Position numbers and translations under genes: made by a program. The notes beneath the pieces are model-generated. The model saw only the letters and a program-made list of their open reading frames with translations. It searched no databases and was not told the DNA's origin. A stretch of 38,724 nucleotides of DNA from SZUA-254 sp964596065 (GTDB lineage Bacteria; Bacteroidota; Ignavibacteria; UBA10030; SZUA-254), in NCBI GenBank assembly GCA_964596065.1, contig CAZQSM010000014.1, positions 1-38,724 on the forward strand. The letters run 5' to 3'. Positions 11,781-18,942 of the stretch are shown here, piece after piece. The number at the start of each line of letters is the position of its first letter. Within the stretch, counting starts at the first letter, position 1.

Positions 11781-11804
11781 AAAAAAAAAGTCCCATGTGG
11801 GACT
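11781..11804 (-). terminator. rimP leader attenuator (hairpin plus U-tract)
   Basis: On the minus strand, AGTCCC-ACAT-GGGACT forms a six-base-pair stem with a four-base loop (11789-11804), directly followed by nine T residues (11781-11789, the first being part of the stem end). This is a textbook intrinsic terminator, yet it lies about ten bases after the predicted start of transcription and 24 bases before the rimP start codon. A conserved attenuator ahead of rimP is known from other bacteria (the rimP leader); the present one fits that position and form. I infer that it sets how much polymerase enters the operon, possibly through NusA feedback. Confidence 0.85.
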
Positions 11805-11821
11805 CTCGAAACCAGCGCGAT

Positions 11822-11850
11822 AATATAATCAAGTCTGCCGACAATAGCAA
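11822..11850 (-). promoter_or_regulatory. Promoter of the rimP-nusA-infB operon
   Basis: On the minus strand, TTGCTA (11845-11850) and TATATT (11822-11827) are separated by exactly 17 bases, a good match to a primary sigma-factor promoter. Transcription would start near 11813-11816, just ahead of the leader hairpin. The -35 box abuts the terminator-like hairpin of the previous gene. Confidence 0.8.
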
Positions 11851-11869
11851 GCCGGGTTCGGGACCCGGC
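11851..11869 (-). terminator. Terminator-like hairpin after the thioesterase gene
   Basis: GCCGGGT and ACCCGGC form a perfect seven-base-pair stem with a five-base loop, 15 bases after the stop codon of the hotdog gene. The following bases on the minus strand are TTGCTATTGTC, so the T-tract is weak and is itself the -35 box of the rimP promoter. It probably reduces read-through from the upstream operon into rimP. Confidence 0.6.
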
Positions 11870-11883
11870 GGGGCGCTGTTTCC

Positions 11884-12333
11884 CTATAAATCCGCGATTT
11901 TACGCGGTATTTCTTTGCGCTCAAATACTTCCACCTTTTTAATGAACGAGGCGGGGACGGTCACGGGATACCTCCCGGTCGGGTGCAGCCAGACATGCAC
12001 TGCGCGGTTCGTTGCGATCAATGTATCGCGTGAATGGATTCTGATAACACCTTCAAATACAAAGCTTGACGTACCGATGTTTGATATTTTTGTGAATATG
12101 TCGAGCAGATTATCGAACCGGGCCGGCGAAATGTAATTGACTTCATTTCTCGCGAGGACGACCCTTGAACCCTTATTGACGGCGGTCAGGTCGAGAAGAT
12201 GCCCCACCTTCCGCAGATATTCGATCCTTCCGACTTCAAAATATTGGAGATAAATCGAATTGTGGACGATGCCCTGCCAATCGACCTCGTAATTTCGCAC
12301 GCGGAGGCGGGTAGTGTGCCGGTATCCTTTCAT
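11884..12333 (-). CDS. Hotdog-fold acyl-CoA thioesterase, YbgC / 4HBT family
   Basis: The 149-residue product has the 4-hydroxybenzoyl-CoA thioesterase signature near its start, VDWQGIVHNSIYLQYFEVGR, with Asp18 in the place of the catalytic aspartate of this family. Such enzymes hydrolyse acyl-CoA thioesters; the substrate here cannot be told, and YbgC of the Tol-Pal cluster is only one relative (no tol or pal genes are in the window). Its ATG overlaps the ltaE stop codon by four bases (ATGA), and it is the last gene of the acyP-to-thioesterase unit. Its sequence is clearly richer in A and T than the genes on both sides, so a different history is possible. Confidence 0.85.
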   Translation of the reverse strand: MKGYRHTTRLRVRNYEVDWQGIVHNSIYLQYFEVGRIEYLRKVGHLLDLTAVNKGSRVVLARNEVNYISPARFDNLLDIFTKISNIGTSSFVFEGVIRIHSRDTLIATNRAVHVWLHPTGRYPVTVPASFIKKVEVFERKEIPRKIADL

Positions 12334-13361
12334 AAAACCTCGACGACCCTCCTCGCGGCCAGCACCGCGTCATCGCGGGACACATCCAGGTGCATCACGG
12401 CCCGGACGCTCGTCTCCATCTCGGGGGTAAGCAGGACCCCGTTTTTCGCGAGGAGAGTCAGGAAATCATCCCTCGACCGGCCGGTCTGTGAGACGTCGAC
12501 AATGACCATGTTCGTCTCGATCGAATCGGCCGGTATCGCGATCTTGCCGCTCTTCCGGATTTCCGCCGAAAATATGCGGGCTTTTTCATGGTCCTCGCCG
12601 AGTTTGGGAAGATTGTATTCGAGCGCGTATTCGGCCGCAGCCGCGAGGATCCCGGCCTGCCGCATTCCCCCGCCGAAAATTTTCCTGTATTTTCTCGCTG
12701 CATCGATCGTCCTCCTGTCGGAAACGATCATCGATCCGACCGGTGCGCCGAGTCCCTTCGAAAAGCAGACCAGCAGTGAGTCAGCGTACCGGGCGTACTC
12801 CGCCGGCGGCACGCCGGAGGCGGCGCTGGCGTTCCATATCCGGGCGCCGTCCATATGGAGACGCAGGCCGGCATCCCTCGTCAGCAGCCATAATTCCCTC
12901 AGCCGGTCGAGCGGATAGACGGAACCCCCAGAGCGGCCGTGCGTGTTTTCGACGCAGACGAGCCGGGTGCGGGGGAAATAATAGGCGTCAGGGCGTATCG
13001 CGGAGCGCACGCTTCCGGGATCGAGCACGCCCCGGAGTGTCGCGACGGGATGGACCTGGACCCCCGACAGCAGACCGGGCCCGCCCGTCTCGTAGACGAC
13101 GATGTGGGAATCCGCGCCGGCGATGATCTCGTCACCGGGCTCCGTGAAACATTTGACGCAGATCTCGTTCCCCATCGTCCCGCTCGGGACGAAGAGCGCG
13201 TCGTCCTTTCCGAACATCCGCGCGACGGTTTCCTGCAGTCGGTTGACGGTGGGATCCTCCCCGTAGACGTCGTCACCCACCTCCGCCCCGCTCATCGCCT
13301 TCCGCATGCCGGGCGAGGGTCTCGTCACGGTGTCGCTCCGCAGATCGATCGTGTGTGTCAT
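12330..13361 (-). CDS. ltaE: Low-specificity L-threonine aldolase
   Basis: This PLP enzyme splits L-threonine or L-allo-threonine into glycine and acetaldehyde. The 343 residues begin IDLRSDTVTRPSPGMRKAM, the family hallmark, followed by GDDVYGEDPTVNRLQ and FVPSGTMGNEI; the PLP lysine is in CFSKGLGAPVGS near residue 200. The frame is open far upstream, but the ATG at 13361, which overlaps the lnt stop codon by four bases (ATGA), gives exactly the family N-terminus. The protein could act on other beta-hydroxy amino acids; sequence alone does not separate L-threonine from L-allo-threonine preference. Confidence 0.93.
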   Translation of the reverse strand: MTHTIDLRSDTVTRPSPGMRKAMSGAEVGDDVYGEDPTVNRLQETVARMFGKDDALFVPSGTMGNEICVKCFTEPGDEIIAGADSHIVVYETGGPGLLSGVQVHPVATLRGVLDPGSVRSAIRPDAYYFPRTRLVCVENTHGRSGGSVYPLDRLRELWLLTRDAGLRLHMDGARIWNASAASGVPPAEYARYADSLLVCFSKGLGAPVGSMIVSDRRTIDAARKYRKIFGGGMRQAGILAAAAEYALEYNLPKLGEDHEKARIFSAEIRKSGKIAIPADSIETNMVIVDVSQTGRSRDDFLTLLAKNGVLLTPEMETSVRAVMHLDVSRDDAVLAARRVVEVL

Positions 13362-14983
13362 GCCGATTCCATTTTTCTTTTGTAGGTCCGGTGCACCATC
13401 GTCGTAAACAGGATGAAAACCGTGAGCACGAGGCAGAGCTCCGCAAACCAGTCCCCGTGCCTCGTGTACGGCGTCATCGCTTCGGGCGTTCCGATCGCCG
13501 CCAGCAGCGCCGTCCTCGTGAACATTTCCGTCTCGGAGCGGATGCGCCCCGAGGGGTCCACCACGAACGAAATCCCCCCGTTCGCGCACTGGATCACCCA
13601 GCGATGGTTCTCCACCGCCCTGAGCACGGCGAACTGCCTGTGCTGGTAGGGGCCGGCGGTGTTTCCCCACCAGCTGTCGTTCGTGATCACGGTGATGAAC
13701 CGCGCCCCTCGCCGGACGAGGCCGGCGACGTAGCCGGGATAGACCGATTCGTAACAGATGAGGTTGCCGAAGGCCACGGTGTCGCCGCCGGCGATCGGGA
13801 GGCGGAACAGCGCCGTGTCGCGCCCGATCGACCAGCCGCCCAGCCCGAAATTCCAGCGCGCCGCGTTCAGGAAACCGAGGAGATCGGAATATGGAACCCG
13901 CTCTGCGAACGGTACGAGAAGTGTTTTCGCGAATTTCTGCGGGACGTCCTCCCCCGGCACCAGAAGCATCGAACTGTTGAACGTCTCGTAGCGCGACCCG
14001 TCCGGCAGGGAGCGGGAGCCGCGTGGGGCCGTGTCGGGATCGCGGTAGAACACAATGTCGGGGATTCCCGTCAGCAGCGGGACACCGGTTCCGGAGACGT
14101 AGTCACGCAGCGACTTGTACGCCCCGGCGTTCTCCGCGGAGAGGAGGTAAAACGGGACCGCCGTCTCCGGCCAGAGAACGAAATCGGGCCGACCGGTCCG
14201 GAGGACAGAATCGGTCAGCTCCCGCAGCGTCCTCAGCTGGGGGGAGGCGTCGGGACCCCATTTTTCGAACGGGTCGATGTCGGGTTGGATGATCGCGGCG
14301 ACCGGCCCCGTCGGGAGCAGTTCTTCGGCGGAGGGCGTCAGCCAGGGAGAGGCCACGCGCGGCGCCGCGTAAAGGACGATAATGGAGGCGATGAGGCCCG
14401 CGGTCGCGGCGCGCGTGGCCCCGGGCGGTCGGGGGGCGGCTGCCGCGACGAAGAGCCGGTAGAACAGGACATTGATCGCCAGGAGCCAGAAGGAGATGCC
14501 GTACACCCCGGCGACGCCCGCGATCTGCGCGACGGACAGATCATACGACTGCGTGTTTCCGAGCGTGAGCCAGGGGAAGGAAAGCTGCGTGGAGGCGTGG
14601 GCGTATTCGAACGCGACCCAGATCAGCGGGAAGAGGAGCACGGCCCGGGAATGGCCGACGCCCTTTCGGATCGCATGCCATGCCAGCATCGGGATCGACA
14701 TGAACACCGGGTGGGCGACGAGGAGCAACCCGCCGGAAATCATCAGGTAGACGTCCTTCCCGTGCACGAATCCGCCCGGCCAGTAGAGGGTGATCAGGTT
14801 GAAGAGGAAGAACGTCGGGTAACAGACGCGGAACACGTCTCCGGCGGTTCCGGCCCGGGCGAGAACGATGAAGAGCGGGACGAAACCCGCCGCCGCCAGC
14901 ATACCGGTCTCGAACGGAGGGTAGGAAAACCCGAGCAGCCCCCCGCTGAGGACGCAGAGCAGCGCCGTCATCGCGCGCGTCAC
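13358..14983 (-). CDS. lnt: Apolipoprotein N-acyltransferase
   Basis: Lnt adds the third acyl chain to the N-terminal cysteine of lipoproteins in the inner membrane, so its presence indicates an outer-membrane lifestyle. The roughly 541-residue protein has an N-terminal block of several membrane segments and a C-terminal nitrilase domain with the expected triad: Glu in LWPETAVPF (about residue 268), Lys in FAKTLLVPF (about 351) and Cys in LICYESVYP (about 406). A last membrane segment follows. I use the GTG at 14983, which overlaps the PAP2 stop codon (GTGA) like the other joins in this unit; the ATG at 14971, four codons later, is the alternative. Confidence 0.94.
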   Translation of the reverse strand: MTRAMTALLCVLSGGLLGFSYPPFETGMLAAAGFVPLFIVLARAGTAGDVFRVCYPTFFLFNLITLYWPGGFVHGKDVYLMISGGLLLVAHPVFMSIPMLAWHAIRKGVGHSRAVLLFPLIWVAFEYAHASTQLSFPWLTLGNTQSYDLSVAQIAGVAGVYGISFWLLAINVLFYRLFVAAAAPRPPGATRAATAGLIASIIVLYAAPRVASPWLTPSAEELLPTGPVAAIIQPDIDPFEKWGPDASPQLRTLRELTDSVLRTGRPDFVLWPETAVPFYLLSAENAGAYKSLRDYVSGTGVPLLTGIPDIVFYRDPDTAPRGSRSLPDGSRYETFNSSMLLVPGEDVPQKFAKTLLVPFAERVPYSDLLGFLNAARWNFGLGGWSIGRDTALFRLPIAGGDTVAFGNLICYESVYPGYVAGLVRRGARFITVITNDSWWGNTAGPYQHRQFAVLRAVENHRWVIQCANGGISFVVDPSGRIRSETEMFTRTALLAAIGTPEAMTPYTRHGDWFAELCLVLTVFILFTTMVHRTYKRKMESA

Positions 14984-15585
14984 GCCCGGGGCCCCCCGCT
15001 GAAGGGGTCGAGCGCAGGGTACCGCGCGACAACCATCTTCCACGCGAGGATGAATAACCACCCCGCGCACAGGCCGAGGAGCGCCCCGCCGGCCACGTCC
15101 GACGGGTAATGGACGCCCACGCTAATCCTCGAGAAGGCGACGATCGCGGCCCATCCGAAACAATAGCCCCTCCACCGGGGGAAATGGTGGGCGAGCAGCG
15201 TGGCGGCGGAGAAATTATTGACCGCGTGGGAAGAGGGAAACGAGTAGCCGCCGCCGCACCCGACCAGGAGGCGGATCCCGTCGATCACCGGGACGCCGTC
15301 GACGACATGACAGGGTCGCGGCCGCATCACCCACTGTTTCAGCAGCGAACTGCTGACCTGGTCCGTGAGCACGATCAGGGGAATGAGGAGCAGCGCCGCG
15401 GCCCGGCCGGGCCTCCCCCCCCTGATCAGGAGCAGCAGCCAGGCGCCCGCCATGATCGTCCGCCCGTACCACGACTGGTTGAGGTCCGTCACGACCGGCA
15501 TGAGAGCGTCGAAGACGGGATTGCCGAGCGTTCCGTTGAGGAAACGGAAGAGTCCGACGTCGAGCGTGAAGAGGAATTCAGGCAT
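14980..15585 (-). CDS. PAP2-family membrane phosphatase
   Basis: The 201-residue membrane protein carries all three PAP2 motifs: KQWVMRPRP (about residue 84), SFPSSHA with the base histidine (about 116), and SRISVGVHYPSD with the nucleophilic histidine (about 152). These enzymes remove phosphate from lipid phosphates or pyrophosphates, with the active site outside the inner membrane. Candidates for the substrate are undecaprenyl pyrophosphate, phosphatidylglycerophosphate, lipid A, or the polyprenyl phosphoribose that the nearby UbiA protein could make. It overlaps the previous gene by eight bases and lnt by four, so it is co-translated with envelope genes. Confidence 0.9.
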   Translation of the reverse strand: MPEFLFTLDVGLFRFLNGTLGNPVFDALMPVVTDLNQSWYGRTIMAGAWLLLLIRGGRPGRAAALLLIPLIVLTDQVSSSLLKQWVMRPRPCHVVDGVPVIDGIRLLVGCGGGYSFPSSHAVNNFSAATLLAHHFPRWRGYCFGWAAIVAFSRISVGVHYPSDVAGGALLGLCAGWLFILAWKMVVARYPALDPFSGGPRA

Positions 15586-16066
15586 CCGGCGAGGGTCCGA
15601 TCCTCCCCCCGCCGGCCGCGGGAGGAGCGTCCGGGGGGATCGACAGCGGCATCCGTCCGGCCTTCTCCCTGATCGCGTTGATCGCCTTCTGGATGAGCGG
15701 CAGTCGCACCAGCCGCAGTTCCATTTTTCGTTTTCCGGGGAAATCGGTGAGCGACAGCCCGAGTAGAATCGTCAGGAAGCCCTGTCCGGCCACGCCCGGG
15801 AGTGACATGATCAGGCCGACGAGGACGACGATGACGCCCGCGAAATTTTTCCCGGCCCGGATGCAAAGCCTGAGGAACGGGTGACGGCGCCCATCGTGCG
15901 GTGTCGGTCGGCCGAGAAAATAATCGTGTGGAATCGTGATGATCAGGTAACGGATCAGGAAAAGGCTGACGACGAAATAGATGATGGAGATGGCGACGAT
16001 CCACCCGGCATTGGCGGAGACCCAGCCGGTGAGCGCTGAGAGGAACCCGGAAGCGGCATCCCCCAT
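15578..16066 (-). CDS. PGPGW-type small membrane protein
   Basis: The 162-residue product has about three hydrophobic segments (about residues 20-45, 72-90 and 92-105), and the stretch VGLIMSLPGVAGQGFLTILL followed by DFPGKRK resembles the PGPGW family of putative membrane proteins, in which LPG-x-x-G and a DFPGK turn are conserved. The function of the family is unknown. The C-terminal part is cytosolic-looking and Pro/Ala-rich. It shares one base with the ispF stop codon (TGATG) and overlaps the PAP2 gene by eight bases, which ties it to the envelope genes PAP2 and lnt, but no role can be deduced. Confidence 0.7.
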   Translation of the reverse strand: MGDAASGFLSALTGWVSANAGWIVAISIIYFVVSLFLIRYLIITIPHDYFLGRPTPHDGRRHPFLRLCIRAGKNFAGVIVVLVGLIMSLPGVAGQGFLTILLGLSLTDFPGKRKMELRLVRLPLIQKAINAIREKAGRMPLSIPPDAPPAAGGGRIGPSPDA

Positions 16067-16551
16067 CAGGCCTCCGGACCGGATCGCCTGATCAGGGCGA
16101 CCGCCATCGCCGAAGCCCCTTCCCCGGACCCGACAAACCCCAGCCCCTCGCCCGTCGTTGCCTTCACGGACACCATGTCGGGCGTGAGGTCGAGTGCCGC
16201 TGACAGTTTTTCACGCATCGAACGTATGTGCGGGAGGAGTTTTGGCCGCTCGATGTTGACCGTAGAATCAATGTTAACTATTTCCCACTTATTCCTGCGT
16301 AGCAACACGTTGACACGATTTAGCAACGTAAGACTGGAGATATTCGCGAACTCAGGATCGTCGTTGGGAAACTGCTGGCCGATGTTCCCCAGCGCGGCCG
16401 CGCCCAGCAGGGCATCGGCGATGGCGTGGGAAAGGAGGTCCGCGTCGGAATGACCCGCGAGGCCCTTCCCGAAGGGAATTTCGACCCCACCGATGATCAG
16501 CGGGCGGCCTTCCGCCAGCGCGTGTACGTCGTAGCCTATCCCGACCCGCAT
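16066..16551 (-). CDS. ispF: 2-C-methyl-D-erythritol 2,4-cyclodiphosphate synthase
   Basis: IspF forms the cyclodiphosphate in the non-mevalonate isoprenoid pathway. The protein begins MRVGIGYDVHALAEG with the metal ligands Asp8 and His10, then has HSDADLLSHAIADALLG with the third ligand, and ends with KATTGEGLGFVGSGEG, all family motifs. The start at 16551 has a GAGG five bases upstream; two GTG codons just before it are less likely. The usual partner ispD is not in the window. The gene would supply precursors for the polyprenyl lipids used by the UbiA protein upstream. The middle of the gene (about 16210-16360) is richer in A and T than its ends. Confidence 0.96.
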   Translation of the reverse strand: MRVGIGYDVHALAEGRPLIIGGVEIPFGKGLAGHSDADLLSHAIADALLGAAALGNIGQQFPNDDPEFANISSLTLLNRVNVLLRRNKWEIVNIDSTVNIERPKLLPHIRSMREKLSAALDLTPDMVSVKATTGEGLGFVGSGEGASAMAVALIRRSGPEA

Positions 16552-16562
16552 CACCACCTCAT

Positions 16563-16838
16563 TTATCGGATCTCAAAACGATCAAACTGTTCAGGGGCTT
16601 CCACCCATTCGAGAGAAACATCGCTGACGCGCGCGGACCTCGGCCCGATACGGAGCGCTTCAACCAGCTCCCCGATCATCGGGCGAGGTCCGCGGGCCGC
16701 CACCTCCACCCTTCCGTCGGGAAGGTTCCTCACGAAACCGGCCAGCCCCAGCTCTTCCGCCTTGCCGAAGGCAAAATACCTGTATCCCACACCCTGGACG
16801 AGGCCCGAAACCACGATATGCGCGATCTCCCCGCTCAT
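16563..16838 (-). CDS. acyP: Acylphosphatase
   Basis: A 91-residue acylphosphatase, which hydrolyses the carboxyl-phosphate bond of acyl phosphates. The signature VSGLVQGVGYRYFA holds the substrate-binding Arg20, and FVRNLPDGRVEV holds the catalytic Asn38; length is typical (90-100). The physiological substrate of bacterial acylphosphatases is unsettled. It is the first gene after a well-formed promoter, and no Shine-Dalgarno site is visible before its ATG at 16838; the predicted untranslated leader is only a handful of bases. ispF follows after 11 bases. Confidence 0.94.
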   Translation of the reverse strand: MSGEIAHIVVSGLVQGVGYRYFAFGKAEELGLAGFVRNLPDGRVEVAARGPRPMIGELVEALRIGPRSARVSDVSLEWVEAPEQFDRFEIR

Positions 16839-16850
16839 GCGAACGGTCGA

Positions 16851-16879
16851 AACATACCACGAAACCGGTGTAAAGTCAA
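16851..16879 (-). promoter_or_regulatory. Promoter of the acyP-ispF-lnt unit
   Basis: On the minus strand, TTGACT (16874-16879) and TATGTT (16851-16856) are exactly 17 bases apart. The -35 box contains the TGA stop codon of the upstream transporter gene. Transcription would begin near 16842-16845, leaving a leader of only a few bases before the acyP start codon. Confidence 0.75.
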
Positions 16880-17793
16880 CCGGGCGGAGGGCCGCCGCCG
16901 GCGAGCGGACTCCTGAGTACCGGGATGTACTCCGAGAGTTCGGAGAGGATCAATCCCCCGAAAATGATACCACCTCCCGCCATTCCGACCGGGCCGAGCT
17001 GCTCTCCCCTGACGAAGTAGGCGAATACAGCGGCGATGACCGGCTCGAGCGAAAAGATGACCGCCGCCCTGGTGGGGGTGGTGTCGGCCTGGAACCTGTT
17101 CTGGACGCCGAGCGCGATCACGGTGGCGAATATCGTAAGGTAGACGAGGGGGAAGAAAAACCCCGGGACCGGAACGACCCGGACCTCCTCGAAGAGGAGC
17201 GCGCCGAGCGCGGCCGCCACTCCGCACGACAGGAAAACGATGAAGGTGAGTGGTATGGTCTCCACGTTTCTCGACGATGTATCGAGGTAGACGATATAGA
17301 TCGCGAAGAGGGCGGCAGCCACCAGCGTCATCGCATCTCCCCGCGAGAACCCTCCCCCCTCGGGTGACGAAAGCAGGTAGATCCCCGCCGCGGAACAGAC
17401 CACACCCACGATGTTGCCGAACAGCAATGATTTCCGGGGAAGGTTGAACCATTGCTGGGCCGAGATGTGGAAAATGGGTGTGAACACGACCAGCATCCCC
17501 GTGAAAAATGCCGATTTCGACGCGGTCGTATATTGCATCCCGATGGTCTGGAACGCGAACCCGGCGAAGAGGAGGAGACCGAGTACCAGCCCCGGGACCA
17601 GGGCCCCCCGCCCGGAGCCGAACGCCGACCCGCGGAAGAGGAACCGGACGATGAGCGCCGCGAGGAGGAAGCGGATGGAAGTGTATGCGAGAGGACTGGC
17701 GACGTCGAGGATACCCTTCGTGACGACGAAGGTGCTCCCCCAGATGACCGTCGCCGCAAGGAGGAGGGCCTCAGCCCTGCGCTGCGCCGTCAT
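16876..17793 (-). CDS. EamA / DMT-superfamily transporter
   Basis: The 305-residue protein has about ten hydrophobic segments in two repeats, as in the drug/metabolite transporter superfamily. The first repeat opens with LLLAATVIWGSTFVVTKGIL and the second repeat includes AVIFSLEPVIAAVFAYFVRGE followed by GGGIIFGGLILSE, both typical EamA segments. Substrates in this family range from amino acids and nucleosides to metabolites and cannot be predicted here. It is 12 bases after the DUF362 gene, so it is likely co-transcribed with the mutase-UbiA-DUF362 set, and its end carries the acyP promoter. Confidence 0.9.
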   Translation of the reverse strand: MTAQRRAEALLLAATVIWGSTFVVTKGILDVASPLAYTSIRFLLAALIVRFLFRGSAFGSGRGALVPGLVLGLLLFAGFAFQTIGMQYTTASKSAFFTGMLVVFTPIFHISAQQWFNLPRKSLLFGNIVGVVCSAAGIYLLSSPEGGGFSRGDAMTLVAAALFAIYIVYLDTSSRNVETIPLTFIVFLSCGVAAALGALLFEEVRVVPVPGFFFPLVYLTIFATVIALGVQNRFQADTTPTRAAVIFSLEPVIAAVFAYFVRGEQLGPVGMAGGGIIFGGLILSELSEYIPVLRSPLAGGGPPPG

Positions 17794-17805
17794 CGGCCGT
17801 TCCGG

Positions 17806-18936
17806 TCAACGGTCATCCCGGCCCGACGCGACGGGCGTCGCCCAGACCTCGCCGCTCTCGTACCGCGAGAAGAGCCGGCCCCAGTGCGTCTCCCGCCTCC
17901 ACCGTTCAAACACCTTCCTGTCCTTGAGCGGCCACCGGTAATAATCGTGGTACGCCTCGGAACCGAAGATGAAGACGTTGACGAGGGGCGTATGGAAGAA
18001 GAGTTTCTGCATCCCCCTGAGGGGGCCGAACCACATCAGGTCCCCGATCATGCTGGCCCCGTTGTCCCCGACCTCGAACCCCCACGATTCGCCCGAGATG
18101 TCGGATCCGACGATGTCGATCTCCCTCGGGTTGCCCACGCCGAGGCCGTCGTTGTGCGCGATGTTGATGTACTCGATGCCGAGCGGATCGAAGCCCATCA
18201 TCTTCGCCGCGACGGCGTCGATCGCGACCTGGTCCGCGCTCGCGAGGATGTAATCCTTGATGACCGGAAACATCGTCCGGGGTCCGGGTCCGTTGCCCGC
18301 GGTCGTGCCGTCCATGACGGCGAAGATGCCGGAATGGATCTCCTTCTGGATCGCCAGCAGATCGACGAGGGTCTGATGGATCCACGAGTGGGTATAGTGG
18401 CGCTTGGTGTTCAGCAACCCGCCGAAGGCGTTTTTCATCGCCCCGGTGGTCGTGGTGTAGATGTGACACTTCACGGTCGGCAGGTGGACGATGTTCTTGC
18501 CGTGGAAATAACCGGGGATCGTGATCCCCTCCGGGTAGATGTCGTTGAGCACGCGCATCCGGGCCTTCGGCGTGTACGACACCCACCTGATGTCCGATTC
18601 GCGGAAATTGTAGAGGACGGGGATGTCGTACTTCCGGAAGATCGGGACGTAGTTGTTGAGGTCTTCCCCCTTGAACGCGTTGGTGACGACCGTCTTGTTC
18701 TGGACGCAGACGAGGTCCCGGTACCCGGCGTTGCGGAGCGCGAGGATGGTCCCTTCCATCTGCCAGGGGGTCGTGTTGGCGCCGGGAAAGGGATAATGCC
18801 AGGAGATGTTGTCCTTGAGAATCGTCGTGGCCCCCTTCGCGAGCGCGTCGCGCGCCCCCGCGAGCTTCATCAGCTCCTCGATGTCCGGGAGGATGGTCCC
18901 CGGGGCCGTTTTGATGACCGCAACCCTCGAACGCAT
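17806..18936 (-). CDS. DUF362 domain protein
   Basis: The 376-residue protein belongs to the DUF362 family: the segment FHGKNIVHLPTVKCHIYTTT, followed by a GAMKNAFGGLL motif and the AVMDGTTAGNGPGPR loop, is characteristic. No ferredoxin-type cysteine cluster is present, unlike in some relatives, and no signal peptide or membrane segment is seen. The biochemical function of the family is not established; members often lie beside redox or lipid genes. It begins six bases after the UbiA gene and precedes the transporter by 12 bases, so a shared task with the prenyltransferase is a reasonable guess but only a guess. Confidence 0.88.
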   Translation of the reverse strand: MRSRVAVIKTAPGTILPDIEELMKLAGARDALAKGATTILKDNISWHYPFPGANTTPWQMEGTILALRNAGYRDLVCVQNKTVVTNAFKGEDLNNYVPIFRKYDIPVLYNFRESDIRWVSYTPKARMRVLNDIYPEGITIPGYFHGKNIVHLPTVKCHIYTTTTGAMKNAFGGLLNTKRHYTHSWIHQTLVDLLAIQKEIHSGIFAVMDGTTAGNGPGPRTMFPVIKDYILASADQVAIDAVAAKMMGFDPLGIEYINIAHNDGLGVGNPREIDIVGSDISGESWGFEVGDNGASMIGDLMWFGPLRGMQKLFFHTPLVNVFIFGSEAYHDYYRWPLKDRKVFERWRRETHWGRLFSRYESGEVWATPVASGRDDR

Positions 18937-18942
18937 CGGAAC

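Noticed and set aside
11758..11850. rimP starting at the ATG at 11850 or at the ATG inside the leader hairpin (about 11796).
   Set aside because: The first overlaps the -35 box and the second lies inside the terminator hairpin; the TTG at 11757 with GAGG gives the normal RimP length.
13362..13670. A longer ltaE product beginning at 13670.
   Set aside because: The extra 103 residues overlap lnt in another frame and resemble no aldolase N-terminus.
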